From NCBI RefSeq assembly GCF_000337895.1, contig NZ_AOMA01000142.1, positions 28,388 through 88,859 on the forward strand: DNA of 60,472 nucleotides. Direction: 5' to 3'. The DNA comes from Halobiforma nitratireducens JCM 10879 (lineage in GTDB: Archaea; Halobacteriota; Halobacteria; Halobacteriales; Natrialbaceae). Below the pieces are notes generated by a model. The model saw only the letters and a program-made list of their open reading frames with translations. It ran no database searches and had not been told where the DNA came from. Within the stretch, counting starts at the first letter, position 1. Every line of letters begins with the position of its first letter. Both the position numbers and the translations under genes were made by a program. Shown here piece after piece: positions 51,698 through 60,454 of this stretch.

Positions 51698-51830
51698 GGT
51701 GGTGGCTCGACCGAGGCCCTACTACGCTTTTCGGGTTTCGAGATCGAGCGAGCGGAGTTCGGACGGCAATCGTGCAGGCCCCGAGCACACGACCGAACGA
51801 TTGATTTCGTCGGCGGTTCCAGAACGGCGC

Positions 51831-52238
51831 ATGCGTCGCCGCCTCCTCACCGCCTGTACGGTCGTCGCGGCAGTCGCGACCGTCGGGAGCCTCTACTTCA
51901 GCGAAATCGCGGGATACCCGCCCTGCGAGCTGTGCTGGTACCAGCGAGTGTTCATGTACCCGCTCGTACTCGTCCTCGGCGTCGCCGCCGTCGAGGACCG
52001 TGCCGAAATCTGGACGACTGCGCTGGCGCTCTCCGGGCTCGGGCTCGTCACTGCGGCGTACCACGTCGGCATCCAGACGACCGGATCGTCAGGCGTCACC
52101 TGCAGCGTCGGGGCCGGATGCGGAGCCGTCTACTGGCAGGGGGTCGGTGTCCTCACGATTCCCCGTCTCTCCCTGCTCGCCTTCGCTCTCGTGACCGCCG
52201 GTATCGTCGCAGTGGCGGTCCTCGAGCGACGGTCGTAG
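51831..52238 (+). CDS. dsbB: Disulfide bond formation protein DsbB-like
   Basis: 135 residues from MRRRLLTACTVVAAVATVGS; the frame is open upstream in antisense to udg. Four helices; the first periplasmic loop has CELC in YPPCELCWYQRVFMY, and the second has a cysteine pair (TCSVGAGCGAVYW). This is the short DsbB/BdbC form that reoxidises thiol oxidases using quinone. Its promoter lies within the short gap to udg. Confidence 0.92.
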   Translation: MRRRLLTACTVVAAVATVGSLYFSEIAGYPPCELCWYQRVFMYPLVLVLGVAAVEDRAEIWTTALALSGLGLVTAAYHVGIQTTGSSGVTCSVGAGCGAVYWQGVGVLTIPRLSLLAFALVTAGIVAVAVLERRS

Positions 52239-52281
52239 CGAGGGCCGAAGGCGACCCGAGAGGACAGGTCACCGACGAGGG

Positions 52282-52887
52282 CTAGTCGTTCGACACATCG
52301 TTCGAGCCCTGCCCCTGTCCCGCCGACCCGGCGAACGTCTCGCCTGCCCGCGCCGCGAGTCGAGCGACTCGGATCGGCTCCGGGCGTCCACCCTCGGGCG
52401 TGAACCCTCGGACCACCTCGTCGACTCGCTCGGCTTCGAGGCCGCAGGCCCGGACGTACACCGTCTCGGTCCCCCCGTCGACCGACAGTTCGCGACGGTC
52501 CGGAAGCGCTCGGTACCGCTCGAGACGCTCCCGGCGGTCGGTCCCGGCAAACGCGTCCCGGATACTGGCCTCGAGACCGTCGCTTTCCTCGAAGGTGACG
52601 GCGACCACGGGACGGTCGAGCGCCTCGTGGAGTCGCGACAGCTCGAGGAGATTGTACCACGCCGGGGCGACAGCGCCGAGCAACACGTACCGTGCGTCGG
52701 GACGGCCGAGGTCAGTCACCAGTGAGACGACGGCGTCGGTCGCGTCGGTTCCGCCGACGGTACAGGAGCCGTACGCGAGGCCGTCGACGACGCGGTCGGC
52801 GCGGACGACGGCCGCCGCGAGCGTGCTCCGTTCGGCACCGCCGCGATACGACTCCGCGACGCCCAGCGCCCGCACCCCGGGTTTCAT
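52282..52887 (-). CDS. DUF99 family protein (endonuclease dU type)
   Basis: 201 residues with the endonuclease-V-like core: RALGVAESYRGG, VVRADRVVDGLAYGSCTVGG, TDAVVSLVTDLGRPDARYVL, then PVVAVTFEESDGLEASI. Archaeal DUF99 proteins have been proposed as endonuclease dU-related enzymes; acting on deaminated bases would suit the nearby uracil glycosylase, but the genes are on opposite sides of dsbB. Preceded by a DUF5786 gene on the same strand, with the DUF99 start codon 24 bases after that gene's stop. Confidence 0.85.
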   Translation of the reverse strand: MKPGVRALGVAESYRGGAERSTLAAAVVRADRVVDGLAYGSCTVGGTDATDAVVSLVTDLGRPDARYVLLGAVAPAWYNLLELSRLHEALDRPVVAVTFEESDGLEASIRDAFAGTDRRERLERYRALPDRRELSVDGGTETVYVRACGLEAERVDEVVRGFTPEGGRPEPIRVARLAARAGETFAGSAGQGQGSNDVSND

Positions 52888-52911
52888 CGATGCGAACGGT
52901 CTGCCATCACG

Positions 52912-53091
52912 TCAGGAATCGTCGTCGTCCTTGATCTCCTTGAGACGATCGAGGAGTTCGTCGCTCGAGGCCCCGTTCTCGAACTCGATCGTTCCGTTGT
53001 GGTCGGTTTCCGATGACTGGACGGCGTCGTCGTCGTCAAAATCAGCGTCGACCTCCTGTTGTTCGGATTCGTCGTAACTCCCGAATCCCAT
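52912..53091 (-). CDS. DUF5786 family protein
   Basis: 59 residues from MGFGSYDESEQQEVDADFDD; an upstream ATG is unlikely. Very acidic, with SSETDHNGTIEFENGASSDE and LLDRLKEIKDDDD, the pattern of haloarchaeal DUF5786. No function known. Directly upstream of the DUF99 gene and probably cotranscribed. Confidence 0.8.
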   Translation of the reverse strand: MGFGSYDESEQQEVDADFDDDDAVQSSETDHNGTIEFENGASSDELLDRLKEIKDDDDS

Positions 53092-53231
53092 ACAGATAGA
53101 CGTAAGCGATTGGCGGTGAAAAGTTCCATGGTTGTAGCTCATTTGGCTGTCGGCAGTCGGCTCGGCGGCCGCCTGTCACGCTCCGGCGAGCCGACGGCAG
53201 GATTTTACTCACGGGCGACGAGTCGTCCGGT

Positions 53232-53852
53232 ATGGACGTCCACCACGCCACCGAAGGAGCCGACACGTTCACCTGCAACGCCTTCCTCGCCGTCGGCGAC
53301 GACGGCACGGCGACGCTCGTCGACGCCGGTGCGTACGAGGGGATCGTCGACGTGATCGATGCACACGTCGACGACCTCGACGCCGTCGTGATGACCCACC
53401 AACACGGTGACCACGTCGCCCAACTCGAGGCCGTCGTCGAGGCCTTCGACCCGGACGTCTACGCCTACGACGACCACCCCACACGTACGCACGGTCTCGA
53501 GGACGGCGATACAGTTCGGATCGGCGACGAGCACTGTGACGTCGTGTATACGCCGGGCCACGCCGACGATCACGTCTCGTTCGTCTCCGAAGCCTCGCTG
53601 TTCTCCGGCGATGTCGTCGTCCACGACGACGGCGCGTTCGACTACGGGAGCTTCGGCCGCACCGACATGGCCGGGCAGTCCCGCGACCGGCTCGTCGAGA
53701 GCCTCCAGGAGTTGCTCGATCGTCTGCCCGACGGGGTCGAACACATGTACGCCGGTCACGGGAGCGTCTTCCACGGAGACGTACGGGACGTGGTCGAGAC
53801 GGCCCTCGGACGGGCCGAGAAACGCGAGCCGAAATACCCCGACGAGAACTGA
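53232..53852 (+). CDS. MBL-fold metallo-hydrolase (glyoxalase II-like)
   Basis: 206 residues. Metal-binding motif VMTHQHGDHVAQLE, further ligands in YTPGHADDHVSFV, FSGDVVVHDDG and YAGHGSVF. A small stand-alone MBL of the hydroxyacylglutathione-hydrolase-like group; substrate unknown (thioester or phosphodiester). Starts MDVHHATEGADTFTCNAFL. No operon partner. Confidence 0.87.
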   Translation: MDVHHATEGADTFTCNAFLAVGDDGTATLVDAGAYEGIVDVIDAHVDDLDAVVMTHQHGDHVAQLEAVVEAFDPDVYAYDDHPTRTHGLEDGDTVRIGDEHCDVVYTPGHADDHVSFVSEASLFSGDVVVHDDGAFDYGSFGRTDMAGQSRDRLVESLQELLDRLPDGVEHMYAGHGSVFHGDVRDVVETALGRAEKREPKYPDEN

Positions 53853-53980
53853 GACTACTGGACAACAGTCAGGACACACCCGATCGCGTCTCGAGTGCGA
53901 TCGGTGTGTGCAGTAGTTCGGTCGACAGTATGAGTCGCCGTGGCGGTTCTCGTGAACCGGCCCCGACGGACCTGCTCGCG

Positions 53981-54724
53981 TCAGTCGTCGCCAGTCACGG
54001 CGTTCGCTTCTTCGGCGGCGTCACGCGTTTGCTCGAACCAGTCGTCGATGTTCTCGGCGACGTAGTCCTTTCCGCCCCAGCCGACGGCGATGCCGACCGC
54101 GAGCGCAGCGGCGAGGCCGAGACCGTACGCGAACGCCTGGCCGAACGTGTGGAGAATCCCCGCGTCGATCGGCATCGTCTCGAGGCCGATCACGAGGACC
54201 AGGAAGTACAGGATCGTCTTCGTCGCACCCGCGAGAACCGGCGTAAACCCGAGTTGCTCCGCTGCGGGTGAAGCACGGACCTGCTCGGTCGCCCAATTGG
54301 CCAGGTAGAAACCGACGAACAGGATCACGATGCCGATGACGATCGGCGGAACGTACGCCAGCAGATCCTGTCCCCAGGTCGAGACGAGCCACGTCGACGA
54401 CATCGCGGTCCGTGCGGCGAACCACTCGATCGCGGCGAACACCCCGATCAACGCGATGTAGTACTTGAGAAAGACTGCGAACGTCCGGGAGACGGCGTCC
54501 GATCCGTCGGGGAACAGGGCTCCGAAGGGAGTCGCCCGGACCGTTTCGTCGAGTCCGACCCGGTGGCCGGCATCCGTCACCTTCGGCTGCAGTTTCCGAC
54601 CGAGGAACACGCCGAGGTAGACGATCAGCGCAGCACCGACGATCGTCGGAAGGAAATCGACGAGTCCGACGAGGTTGGCTTCGATCGACGCTCGGATGCT
54701 GGTGGTAAGCATCGGTCCCGTCAT
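53981..54724 (-). CDS. MscS-like membrane protein (conserved TM-helix repeat type)
   Basis: 247 residues. About five helices; repeats of the conserved TM-helix type (FLPTIVGAALIVYLGVFLG, YVPPIVIGIVILFVGFYLAN) and the pore-like YGLGLAAALAVGIAVGWGGK. It lacks the large beta domain of MscS. Likely a small mechanosensitive or related channel, or a scaffold protein. Confidence 0.83.
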   Translation of the reverse strand: MTGPMLTTSIRASIEANLVGLVDFLPTIVGAALIVYLGVFLGRKLQPKVTDAGHRVGLDETVRATPFGALFPDGSDAVSRTFAVFLKYYIALIGVFAAIEWFAARTAMSSTWLVSTWGQDLLAYVPPIVIGIVILFVGFYLANWATEQVRASPAAEQLGFTPVLAGATKTILYFLVLVIGLETMPIDAGILHTFGQAFAYGLGLAAALAVGIAVGWGGKDYVAENIDDWFEQTRDAAEEANAVTGDD

Positions 54725-55116
54725 CGGAGATCACCCGCGGACGGTCGTCGGTCGGAAGCCTGTGCAACGACGTTGGGACAACGAATCATACTCTATGGTT
54801 CTGATAATACTGGTTATTCTTTTTGATTTAGAATGGTTATATCCAACTAGATTGTATCTGATTTCACCTGGCACAGTCAGTAAAGTGGAGGTCGACGCCC
54901 GCTGCCACAATAACAACTTACCGAGAAAAACGACGTACCAAAAGGGACTGACAGTACACACTACTGGACGATGTTCCGACCGCCACCGTTCGTCGGTGAC
55001 GGTTCGTTGCCCCACGACGGCTACGAACGACTTCCCGGCGGCCGGACGAGGGAACGGACGGGTCCGGAGCGTCTCCGCTGAAGCAAAAGAGATCGGAGAA
55101 CGACCGGGAAACTCGA
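54725..55116. other. Intergenic region between the MscS-like gene and L40e
   Basis: 392 bases with no supported gene. The left half is unusually AT-rich for this genome (54800-54870: TGATAATACTGGTTATTCTT) and is the upstream region of the MscS-like gene, which reads left. A 36-codon frame (54971-55081) has no features of a real protein. Confidence 0.5.
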
Positions 55117-55266
55117 TTAGGCTGCGCGCGGTTCTTTGGCCTTGGGTCGAAGGTTGCCGTAGCCGCACTTACGGCAGGTGTCGGCTCGCTCCGGGTTACG
55201 AGCGTTACAGCGCATGCAGATCATCTTCTCGAGCGTACGGTTCTCGGCGGCGTCGAAGCTTGGCAT
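55117..55266 (-). CDS. rpl40e: 50S ribosomal protein L40e
   Basis: 49 residues: [49 protein letters not shown]. Four-cysteine zinc ribbon (CMRC...CRKC) and a basic tail, standard for archaeal L40e. The frame is open upstream, but only this start gives the protein. Downstream of tsr3 on the same strand (61 bases). Confidence 0.96.
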   Translation of the reverse strand: MPSFDAAENRTLEKMICMRCNARNPERADTCRKCGYGNLRPKAKEPRAA

Positions 55267-55327
55267 ACCGCCCCGTTGGGGGGACGCGCATATAACCGCT
55301 GTGATTGCGCGAGCCTCCCGGCCGTGG

Positions 55328-55891
55328 CTACCCGGACGGCGTTTCTTGGCCGTCTCGGTTGCTCTCCGGGTCGTGATCGGCCCCTTCCTCGGTTTCGTCC
55401 GCCAGGTACTCCTCCTGGACGGCGACGACCTCACTCGAGTCGACACAGTCGGCGTACCGTCGCAGTGGCTCCTCGTTGAGGGTCAGAAAGGTCTCGCCCC
55501 AGCGGAACGGCTCGAGCAGCGCTTCGGCACGGTCCCGGTCGCCGAAAATGCAACACGCGCCCGCGAGGGCCTCGACTGTCGTCAGTTGGAAGGGGCGGCC
55601 GTAGTTGACCGGGTTCGCCGCTACGAGAAACGGGAGCGCACGGTGGACGCCGTTCATCCTGAAGGCGGCTTCCTCCGCGGATTCCCACGAACAGTCGAGC
55701 GCGACGAGCGTACCGAGCCCCGCCTCGGCGTCGGCCGGGGACAGCGCCCGCTCGGCGTGGGGGTTGAGGACGACGCCGTAGGGCACCTGGTCCATGTTCC
55801 GGTAGAGTATCGCCTCGTCGAACTTCTCGAGCCGTCTCGCGGTGCATTTCTCGGGGTCGTCGTCACCCTCGTAGTAGACGTGACACTCCAC
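55328..55891 (-). CDS. tsr3: 18S/16S rRNA aminocarboxypropyltransferase Tsr3 (DUF367)
   Basis: 187 residues. [85 protein letters not shown]: the DUF367/Tsr3 core, which adds an aminocarboxypropyl group to small-subunit rRNA and is needed for ribosome maturation. Followed by L40e, so probably a two-gene translation unit. Confidence 0.92.
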   Translation of the reverse strand: MECHVYYEGDDDPEKCTARRLEKFDEAILYRNMDQVPYGVVLNPHAERALSPADAEAGLGTLVALDCSWESAEEAAFRMNGVHRALPFLVAANPVNYGRPFQLTTVEALAGACCIFGDRDRAEALLEPFRWGETFLTLNEEPLRRYADCVDSSEVVAVQEEYLADETEEGADHDPESNRDGQETPSG

Positions 55892-56048
55892 GTCTCTCCG
55901 GAGGTACTCTAGTATAAAAATACTTTGTTTAGAGTAATTACCACAACTCGCATACTGTATATTAAGTAACTGTTATCGATGGACGGAATGGGGGAGAAAA
56001 ATATCCGGGTAATATGTTATTATGTGTGTTGTTCACACCTTACATAGG

Positions 56049-56057
56049 TTTTATATA
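56049..56057 (+). promoter_or_regulatory. TATA box of the peptide-type ABC operon
   Basis: TTTTATATA in an otherwise AT-rich stretch; its centre lies ~26 bases before the ATG at 56079, the spacing from archaeal TATA box to transcription start. The mRNA would be leaderless, common in haloarchaea. The preceding 55892-56048 is AT-rich and holds no gene. Confidence 0.7.
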
Positions 56058-56078
56058 CCATGGGTTAGAGTACCACGT

Positions 56079-57749
56079 ATGGAAATGCCAGAAGATAGCA
56101 CGACTCGAAGGACGGTGCTGAAGGGTGCCGGGATGGCTGGCGTCACTGGACTCACTGCCAGCCTGGCCGGGTGTACCGGTGGGGAAAACGGTACCGATGT
56201 CGACGGAGCGGACGAACTCGCAGACGAGGTGCCGGAGATTCATCTCGTTGCACCGACCGCCGGGGCCAACCCCTTCCGAAACGAACTCGCGTCAGCGATC
56301 GAGGAGAACTGGGAGGAGATCGGATTCGAGGTCAACCTCGAGAACTTACAGTTCAACGCACACGTCGACACGGTCGTCGTCGAGCAGGATTACGACGCAT
56401 CGCTGCTCGGGTGGGGTGGCACGCCCGAGCGGATCGACCCACATACGTTTATTTACGACATGCACCACTCCGACAACACCCAGCAGGGTGGTCGAAACAC
56501 GCCGGGGTGGGAACACGACGAGTACGACGAACTGGCCGAGCTACAGGTGACTCAGCCGGACAGAGAAGAACGACAACAGACCGTTTACGACGCCCAGGAG
56601 ATCATCGCCGAGAACCAGCCACGAACCTACATCGCGAACGAAGGTGGATACCACCCCTACGCGAGCGCTCGGGTTGAGAACGTCGATCCGACCCTCGGTG
56701 AGGGGCTCAACTCGTTCTGGAACATGATCTCGGCAACGCCGATCGACGACGACGACACGGTTCGGTTCGGCTACCCGTCCGAAATCATCTCGCTGAACCC
56801 GATGCAGGACCTGGCGACTCCCGACCGCCAGTTCGTCCGCCTGATCTACGATCAGCTGTTCCGAATCGGCCGGGACGGAATTCCGGAGCCATGGCTCGTC
56901 ACGGGTGAGCCCGAAATCGAGGACGGGGGAATGACCTACACCGTCGAGCTTCGGGACGACCTCACGTTCCACGACGGCGAGGATCTCACGGTCGACGACG
57001 TCGAGTTTACGTACGAACTATACGCCGACTCGCCGACCTACGGTGGGCTCGTCGAGGTCATCGACGAAGTCGACACCGCCGGCAACGAGATCACGTTCCA
57101 CCTCGAGGAGGAGTTCGCGCCGTTCACGGCGAACGTGCTCGGGCAGGTGTACATCTTTCCCGAACACGTCTGGGGCGACGTCGAGCCGGAAGAGCTCACG
57201 GACTTCGAGGACGAGAACTGGACCGGGAGTGGTCCGTTCCAGTTCCGCGACTGGGAACGCCAGGCCGAACTCCAGCTCGAGGCGTTCGACGATCACTTCG
57301 AGACGCCAAACGCAGATCAGTTCATCCGGATTCCCGGCGAGGACACGTCCCAGCTCGTCAACGACCTCGAGGCTGGCCAGATCGACATGGTCGGTGCCGT
57401 TCCGCAACCGACCGCGGTCGATCGAGCCAGAGACGACGACGACCTCGATCTCGCCGAGTTCAACGCGGTCGGTTACGCGATGATCGAGTACAACACGCGC
57501 CGCGAACCGTTCGACGACGTGGCCGTTCGTCGGGCGCTGTCGTACGGCGTTCCCAAGGAGGAGTACGTCGAGTTCATCCGCGACGGGATGGGAACGGTAA
57601 CGCACACGACGATCTCGGAGCACAACGAGTTCTGGCACAACCCCGATGTCGAGGAGTTCACCGAGGATCTCGACGCGGCTCGTGAGGAGCTCGCCGACGC
57701 GGGCTACGGCTGGGACGACGACAATCGGCTCCACTACGGCGCGGAGTAA
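56079..57749 (+). CDS. Peptide-type ABC substrate-binding lipoprotein, apparently circularly permuted
   Basis: 556 residues from MEMPEDSTTRRTVLKGAGMA (ATG 56085 also possible). Twin-arginine-like signal and lipobox ASLAGC (Cys32). Residues ~53-215 (GFEVNLENLQFNAHVDTVVV, DYDASLLGWGG, DAQEIIAENQPRTY) look like the C-terminal lobe of SBP_bac_5 proteins. Residues ~226-556 begin with the usual N-terminal motif (FGYPSEIISLNPMQDLATPD, LRDDLTFHDGEDLTVDDVEF) and end at AREELADAGYGWDDD, where the C-terminal lobe would normally continue. Binds peptides or similar; first gene of the ABC operon. Confidence 0.85.
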   Translation: MEMPEDSTTRRTVLKGAGMAGVTGLTASLAGCTGGENGTDVDGADELADEVPEIHLVAPTAGANPFRNELASAIEENWEEIGFEVNLENLQFNAHVDTVVVEQDYDASLLGWGGTPERIDPHTFIYDMHHSDNTQQGGRNTPGWEHDEYDELAELQVTQPDREERQQTVYDAQEIIAENQPRTYIANEGGYHPYASARVENVDPTLGEGLNSFWNMISATPIDDDDTVRFGYPSEIISLNPMQDLATPDRQFVRLIYDQLFRIGRDGIPEPWLVTGEPEIEDGGMTYTVELRDDLTFHDGEDLTVDDVEFTYELYADSPTYGGLVEVIDEVDTAGNEITFHLEEEFAPFTANVLGQVYIFPEHVWGDVEPEELTDFEDENWTGSGPFQFRDWERQAELQLEAFDDHFETPNADQFIRIPGEDTSQLVNDLEAGQIDMVGAVPQPTAVDRARDDDDLDLAEFNAVGYAMIEYNTRREPFDDVAVRRALSYGVPKEEYVEFIRDGMGTVTHTTISEHNEFWHNPDVEEFTEDLDAAREELADAGYGWDDDNRLHYGAE

Positions 57750-57855
57750 CGGGCGAAGCTGCGGTGAACCCCCATTACCGATTTCGGTTACCAAATACGA
57801 TACCAATTCGCATACGATACATGATACTAGCTAGCAACGTGAGGTGGAGCGAGCG

Positions 57856-58836
57856 ATGGGGCTGAGAGCGTACGTCGTCAGACGGGTCCTCCAGCTTATC
57901 GTGACCTTCTGGGCGTTTTTCACGCTCCTGTTCGTGCTCTTTCGGATGATGCCCGGCGATCCAACGTCGATGTTCATCATGGACGGAATGACGCCGGAGC
58001 AACGAGAACAGCGAATAGCAGAGCTCGGGTTGGACCAGCCGTTGTACGTCCAGTACGTCGAGTACCTGCAACAGCTGCTAACCGGGGACTTCGGTCAGTC
58101 GTTCATTTACAACGATCCCGTCATCGACATCATCACCGTCCGGTTTATGAACACGATCGTCCTGATGGGGACGGCGCTGGTTATCGCCTACGTCATCGGG
58201 ATCGCGTTCGGCGCACTGATGGGATGGTGGCGTGACTCGAGGTTCGAACGTGGCGGTATCATCGTGACGCTGATGGCCCGCTCCTCGCCGGAGTTCTGGG
58301 TCGGCATCGTCCTCCTGTCGGTGTTCGTCTTCTGGCTCGGCTGGTTCCCCTCGAGTGGGATGCGGACGACCGGGGGCGAACTCGGCGGCGGTTTCGTCGC
58401 CAGATACGGCTCGCTCGACTTCCTGCATCACCTGTTCCTTCCGGCGTTGACCGGCGCAATCGTCTATCTGGCGACGCCGACGCTGCTGATGCGGTCGACG
58501 ATGCTCGACGTGTTGAACGCCGATTTCATCGAGATCAAGAAAGCGGAGGGACTCCCCGAGCGAACGGTGCTGTACAAACACGCCGCACGGAACTCGATCC
58601 TGCCGATCGTGACGGTCGCCGCGATCGCGACCGGCGCAGCGATGGGCGGCTCCGTCGTCATCGAGACGGTGTTCAACTGGCCCGGCATGGGCCGAGAGAT
58701 GGTAAGCGCGGTCAACCAGAACGACTACCCGCTTGCCATGGCGGCGTTCTTCCTCATGGGATCGGTCGTGATAATCATGAACTTCGTCGCTGACCTGCTG
58801 TACGTCTACCTCGATCCGAGGGTGGAGTACGAATGA
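57856..58836 (+). CDS. ABC transporter permease (DppB/OppB type)
   Basis: 326 residues from MGLRAYVVRRVLQLIVTFWA; a GTG at 57844 would add four residues, and a purine-rich GAGGTGGAG just upstream favours this region. Six helices; RMMPGDPTSMF near the N-terminus and the EAA-type loop (AEGLPERTVLYKHAARNSIL P). Pairs with the DppC-like gene, whose start overlaps its stop by ATGA. Confidence 0.93.
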   Translation: MGLRAYVVRRVLQLIVTFWAFFTLLFVLFRMMPGDPTSMFIMDGMTPEQREQRIAELGLDQPLYVQYVEYLQQLLTGDFGQSFIYNDPVIDIITVRFMNTIVLMGTALVIAYVIGIAFGALMGWWRDSRFERGGIIVTLMARSSPEFWVGIVLLSVFVFWLGWFPSSGMRTTGGELGGGFVARYGSLDFLHHLFLPALTGAIVYLATPTLLMRSTMLDVLNADFIEIKKAEGLPERTVLYKHAARNSILPIVTVAAIATGAAMGGSVVIETVFNWPGMGREMVSAVNQNDYPLAMAAFFLMGSVVIIMNFVADLLYVYLDPRVEYE

Positions 58837-59771
58837 GTACTGAACGAACCTCTCCAGTCGACGCCGCAACCGGCACCATCGGCAACGGCGTCAGCTACCT
58901 CCGGACGAAACTCGAAATCTTCGAGGGAGACCGCCTCGGCCAGATCGGACTGGCCATCCTGGCGGTGTTTCTCTTCGTCGGTATCTTCGCACGGCCGTAC
59001 ACGATCGAGTTCCTGAACGTGACGATCCCGGGACTTGCCCCCTACGATCCGACCGAGCGAGCGGTCGGCGGCCGGCTCGAGGGACCGTCGGTAGCCCATC
59101 CGCTCGGAACGACCGACATGGGCCGGGACGTGCTCTCGCAGTTGATCGCGGGAACCCGCGTGACGCTGCTCGTCGGAAGCCTCGCGGCCTTCATGGCCGT
59201 CTTCATCGGGACGAACGTCGGCCTGATCAGCGCCTACTTCGGCGGCTGGGTCGACGACACGCTGATGCGGATTACCGACGTCGTCTACGGCGTCCCGTTC
59301 CTGCCCTTTGCCATCGTTCTCGTGGCGATCCTGGGCAGCAGTCTCGTCAACATCATCATCGCCATCGTGTTGATCCTGTGGCGCTCGACGGCGCGGGTGA
59401 TCCGTTCGCAGGTGTTGAGTCACAAACAGCGACCGTACGTCGAGAGCGCACAGGCGATCGGGGCCGGCCACGTACGGATCATGTACCGGCACATCCTGCC
59501 GAACGTCCTGCCGCTTACGTTCCTGTATGCGGCCTTCGCGGTCGCGTGGGCGGTCATCGCCGAGGCGAGCCTCTCGTTTCTCGGCTTCGGTGACCCCAAC
59601 ATGCTCTCGTGGGGTGAGATGATCTACAACGTCTACACCGCGAACGCGATCCGCGAAGCCTGGTGGTGGGTCTTCCCGCCTGGCATCGCCATCATGCTGT
59701 TCGTGATGTCGGTGTTCTTCATCGGTCGCACGCTCGAGAAAGAGGTCAATCCGGAGCTCAAACATCAATAA
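58833..59771 (+). CDS. ABC transporter permease (DppC/OppC type)
   Basis: 312 residues. One helix after an N-terminal cytoplasmic stretch, then a soluble loop (HPLGTTDMGRDVLSQLIAGT) typical of DppC, then five helices with the EAA loop AQAIGAGHVRIMYRHILPNV. Partner of the upstream permease; overlaps the ATPase gene by one base (TAATG). Confidence 0.94.
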   Translation: MSTERTSPVDAATGTIGNGVSYLRTKLEIFEGDRLGQIGLAILAVFLFVGIFARPYTIEFLNVTIPGLAPYDPTERAVGGRLEGPSVAHPLGTTDMGRDVLSQLIAGTRVTLLVGSLAAFMAVFIGTNVGLISAYFGGWVDDTLMRITDVVYGVPFLPFAIVLVAILGSSLVNIIIAIVLILWRSTARVIRSQVLSHKQRPYVESAQAIGAGHVRIMYRHILPNVLPLTFLYAAFAVAWAVIAEASLSFLGFGDPNMLSWGEMIYNVYTANAIREAWWWVFPPGIAIMLFVMSVFFIGRTLEKEVNPELKHQ

Positions 59772-60454
59772 TGACGCTACTCGATATCGACGGACTGAAG
59801 ACGTATTATCGGGCCGACGACGGCTGGGTTCGCGCAACCGACGACGCGTCGCTGTCGATCGAACGCGGCGAGACCGTCGGCCTGGTCGGCGAAAGCGGCA
59901 GCGGCAAGACCACCCTCGCGAAGTCGATCATCCGGCTGTTGCCGGACAACGCCGAGATTAAAGACGGCTCGATGGATTTCGACGGGACGGAGATCACCGA
60001 GCTGTCCGACCGGGAGCTACGAAAGCAGATTCGCTGGTCGGAAGTGTCGATGATCCCACAGAACGCGATGAACGGGTTCGACCCCGTCTACACCGTCGGC
60101 GACCAGATCGTCGAGGTCGTCACCTACCACGAGGACACGTCGAAAGACGAGGCGTACGAACGCGCCCGCGAGTTGTTCGACGACCTCGGTATCGATCCGG
60201 ACCGCGTCGACGACTATCCCCACCAGTTCTCTGGGGGGATGGCCCAGCGGGCGATGATCGCGCTCGCACTCGCGCTGTCGCCGTCGCTCGTGCTCGCCGA
60301 CGAGCCGACGACGGCACTCGACGTCGTGATCCAGGATCGCATTCTGGACACGATCAAGGAGATGCAAGCAGAGATCGACAGCGCGATGATCATGATTACC
60401 CACGACATGTCGGTCGTCAGCGAAACCTGCGACCGCATCGCCGTGGTCTACGGC
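59771..60454 (+). CDS. ABC transporter ATP-binding protein (DppD/OppD type), 3' end missing
   Basis: At least 228 codons of a ~330-residue protein. Walker A GESGSGKTTLAKS, signature QFSGGMAQRAMIALALA, Walker B LVLADEPTTALDV, H-loop ITHDMSVV. Native sequence stops at VVYG (60454), after which the window is adapter. The C-terminal oligopeptide domain and presumably a DppF-like second ATPase are off the end. Confidence 0.94.

Noticed and set aside
1..60454. Defence island, toxin-antitoxin pair, prophage or integrative element
   Set aside because: No restriction, CRISPR, integrase or recognisable phage genes. The PIN protein lies in a housekeeping cluster and the RHH protein has no toxin partner.
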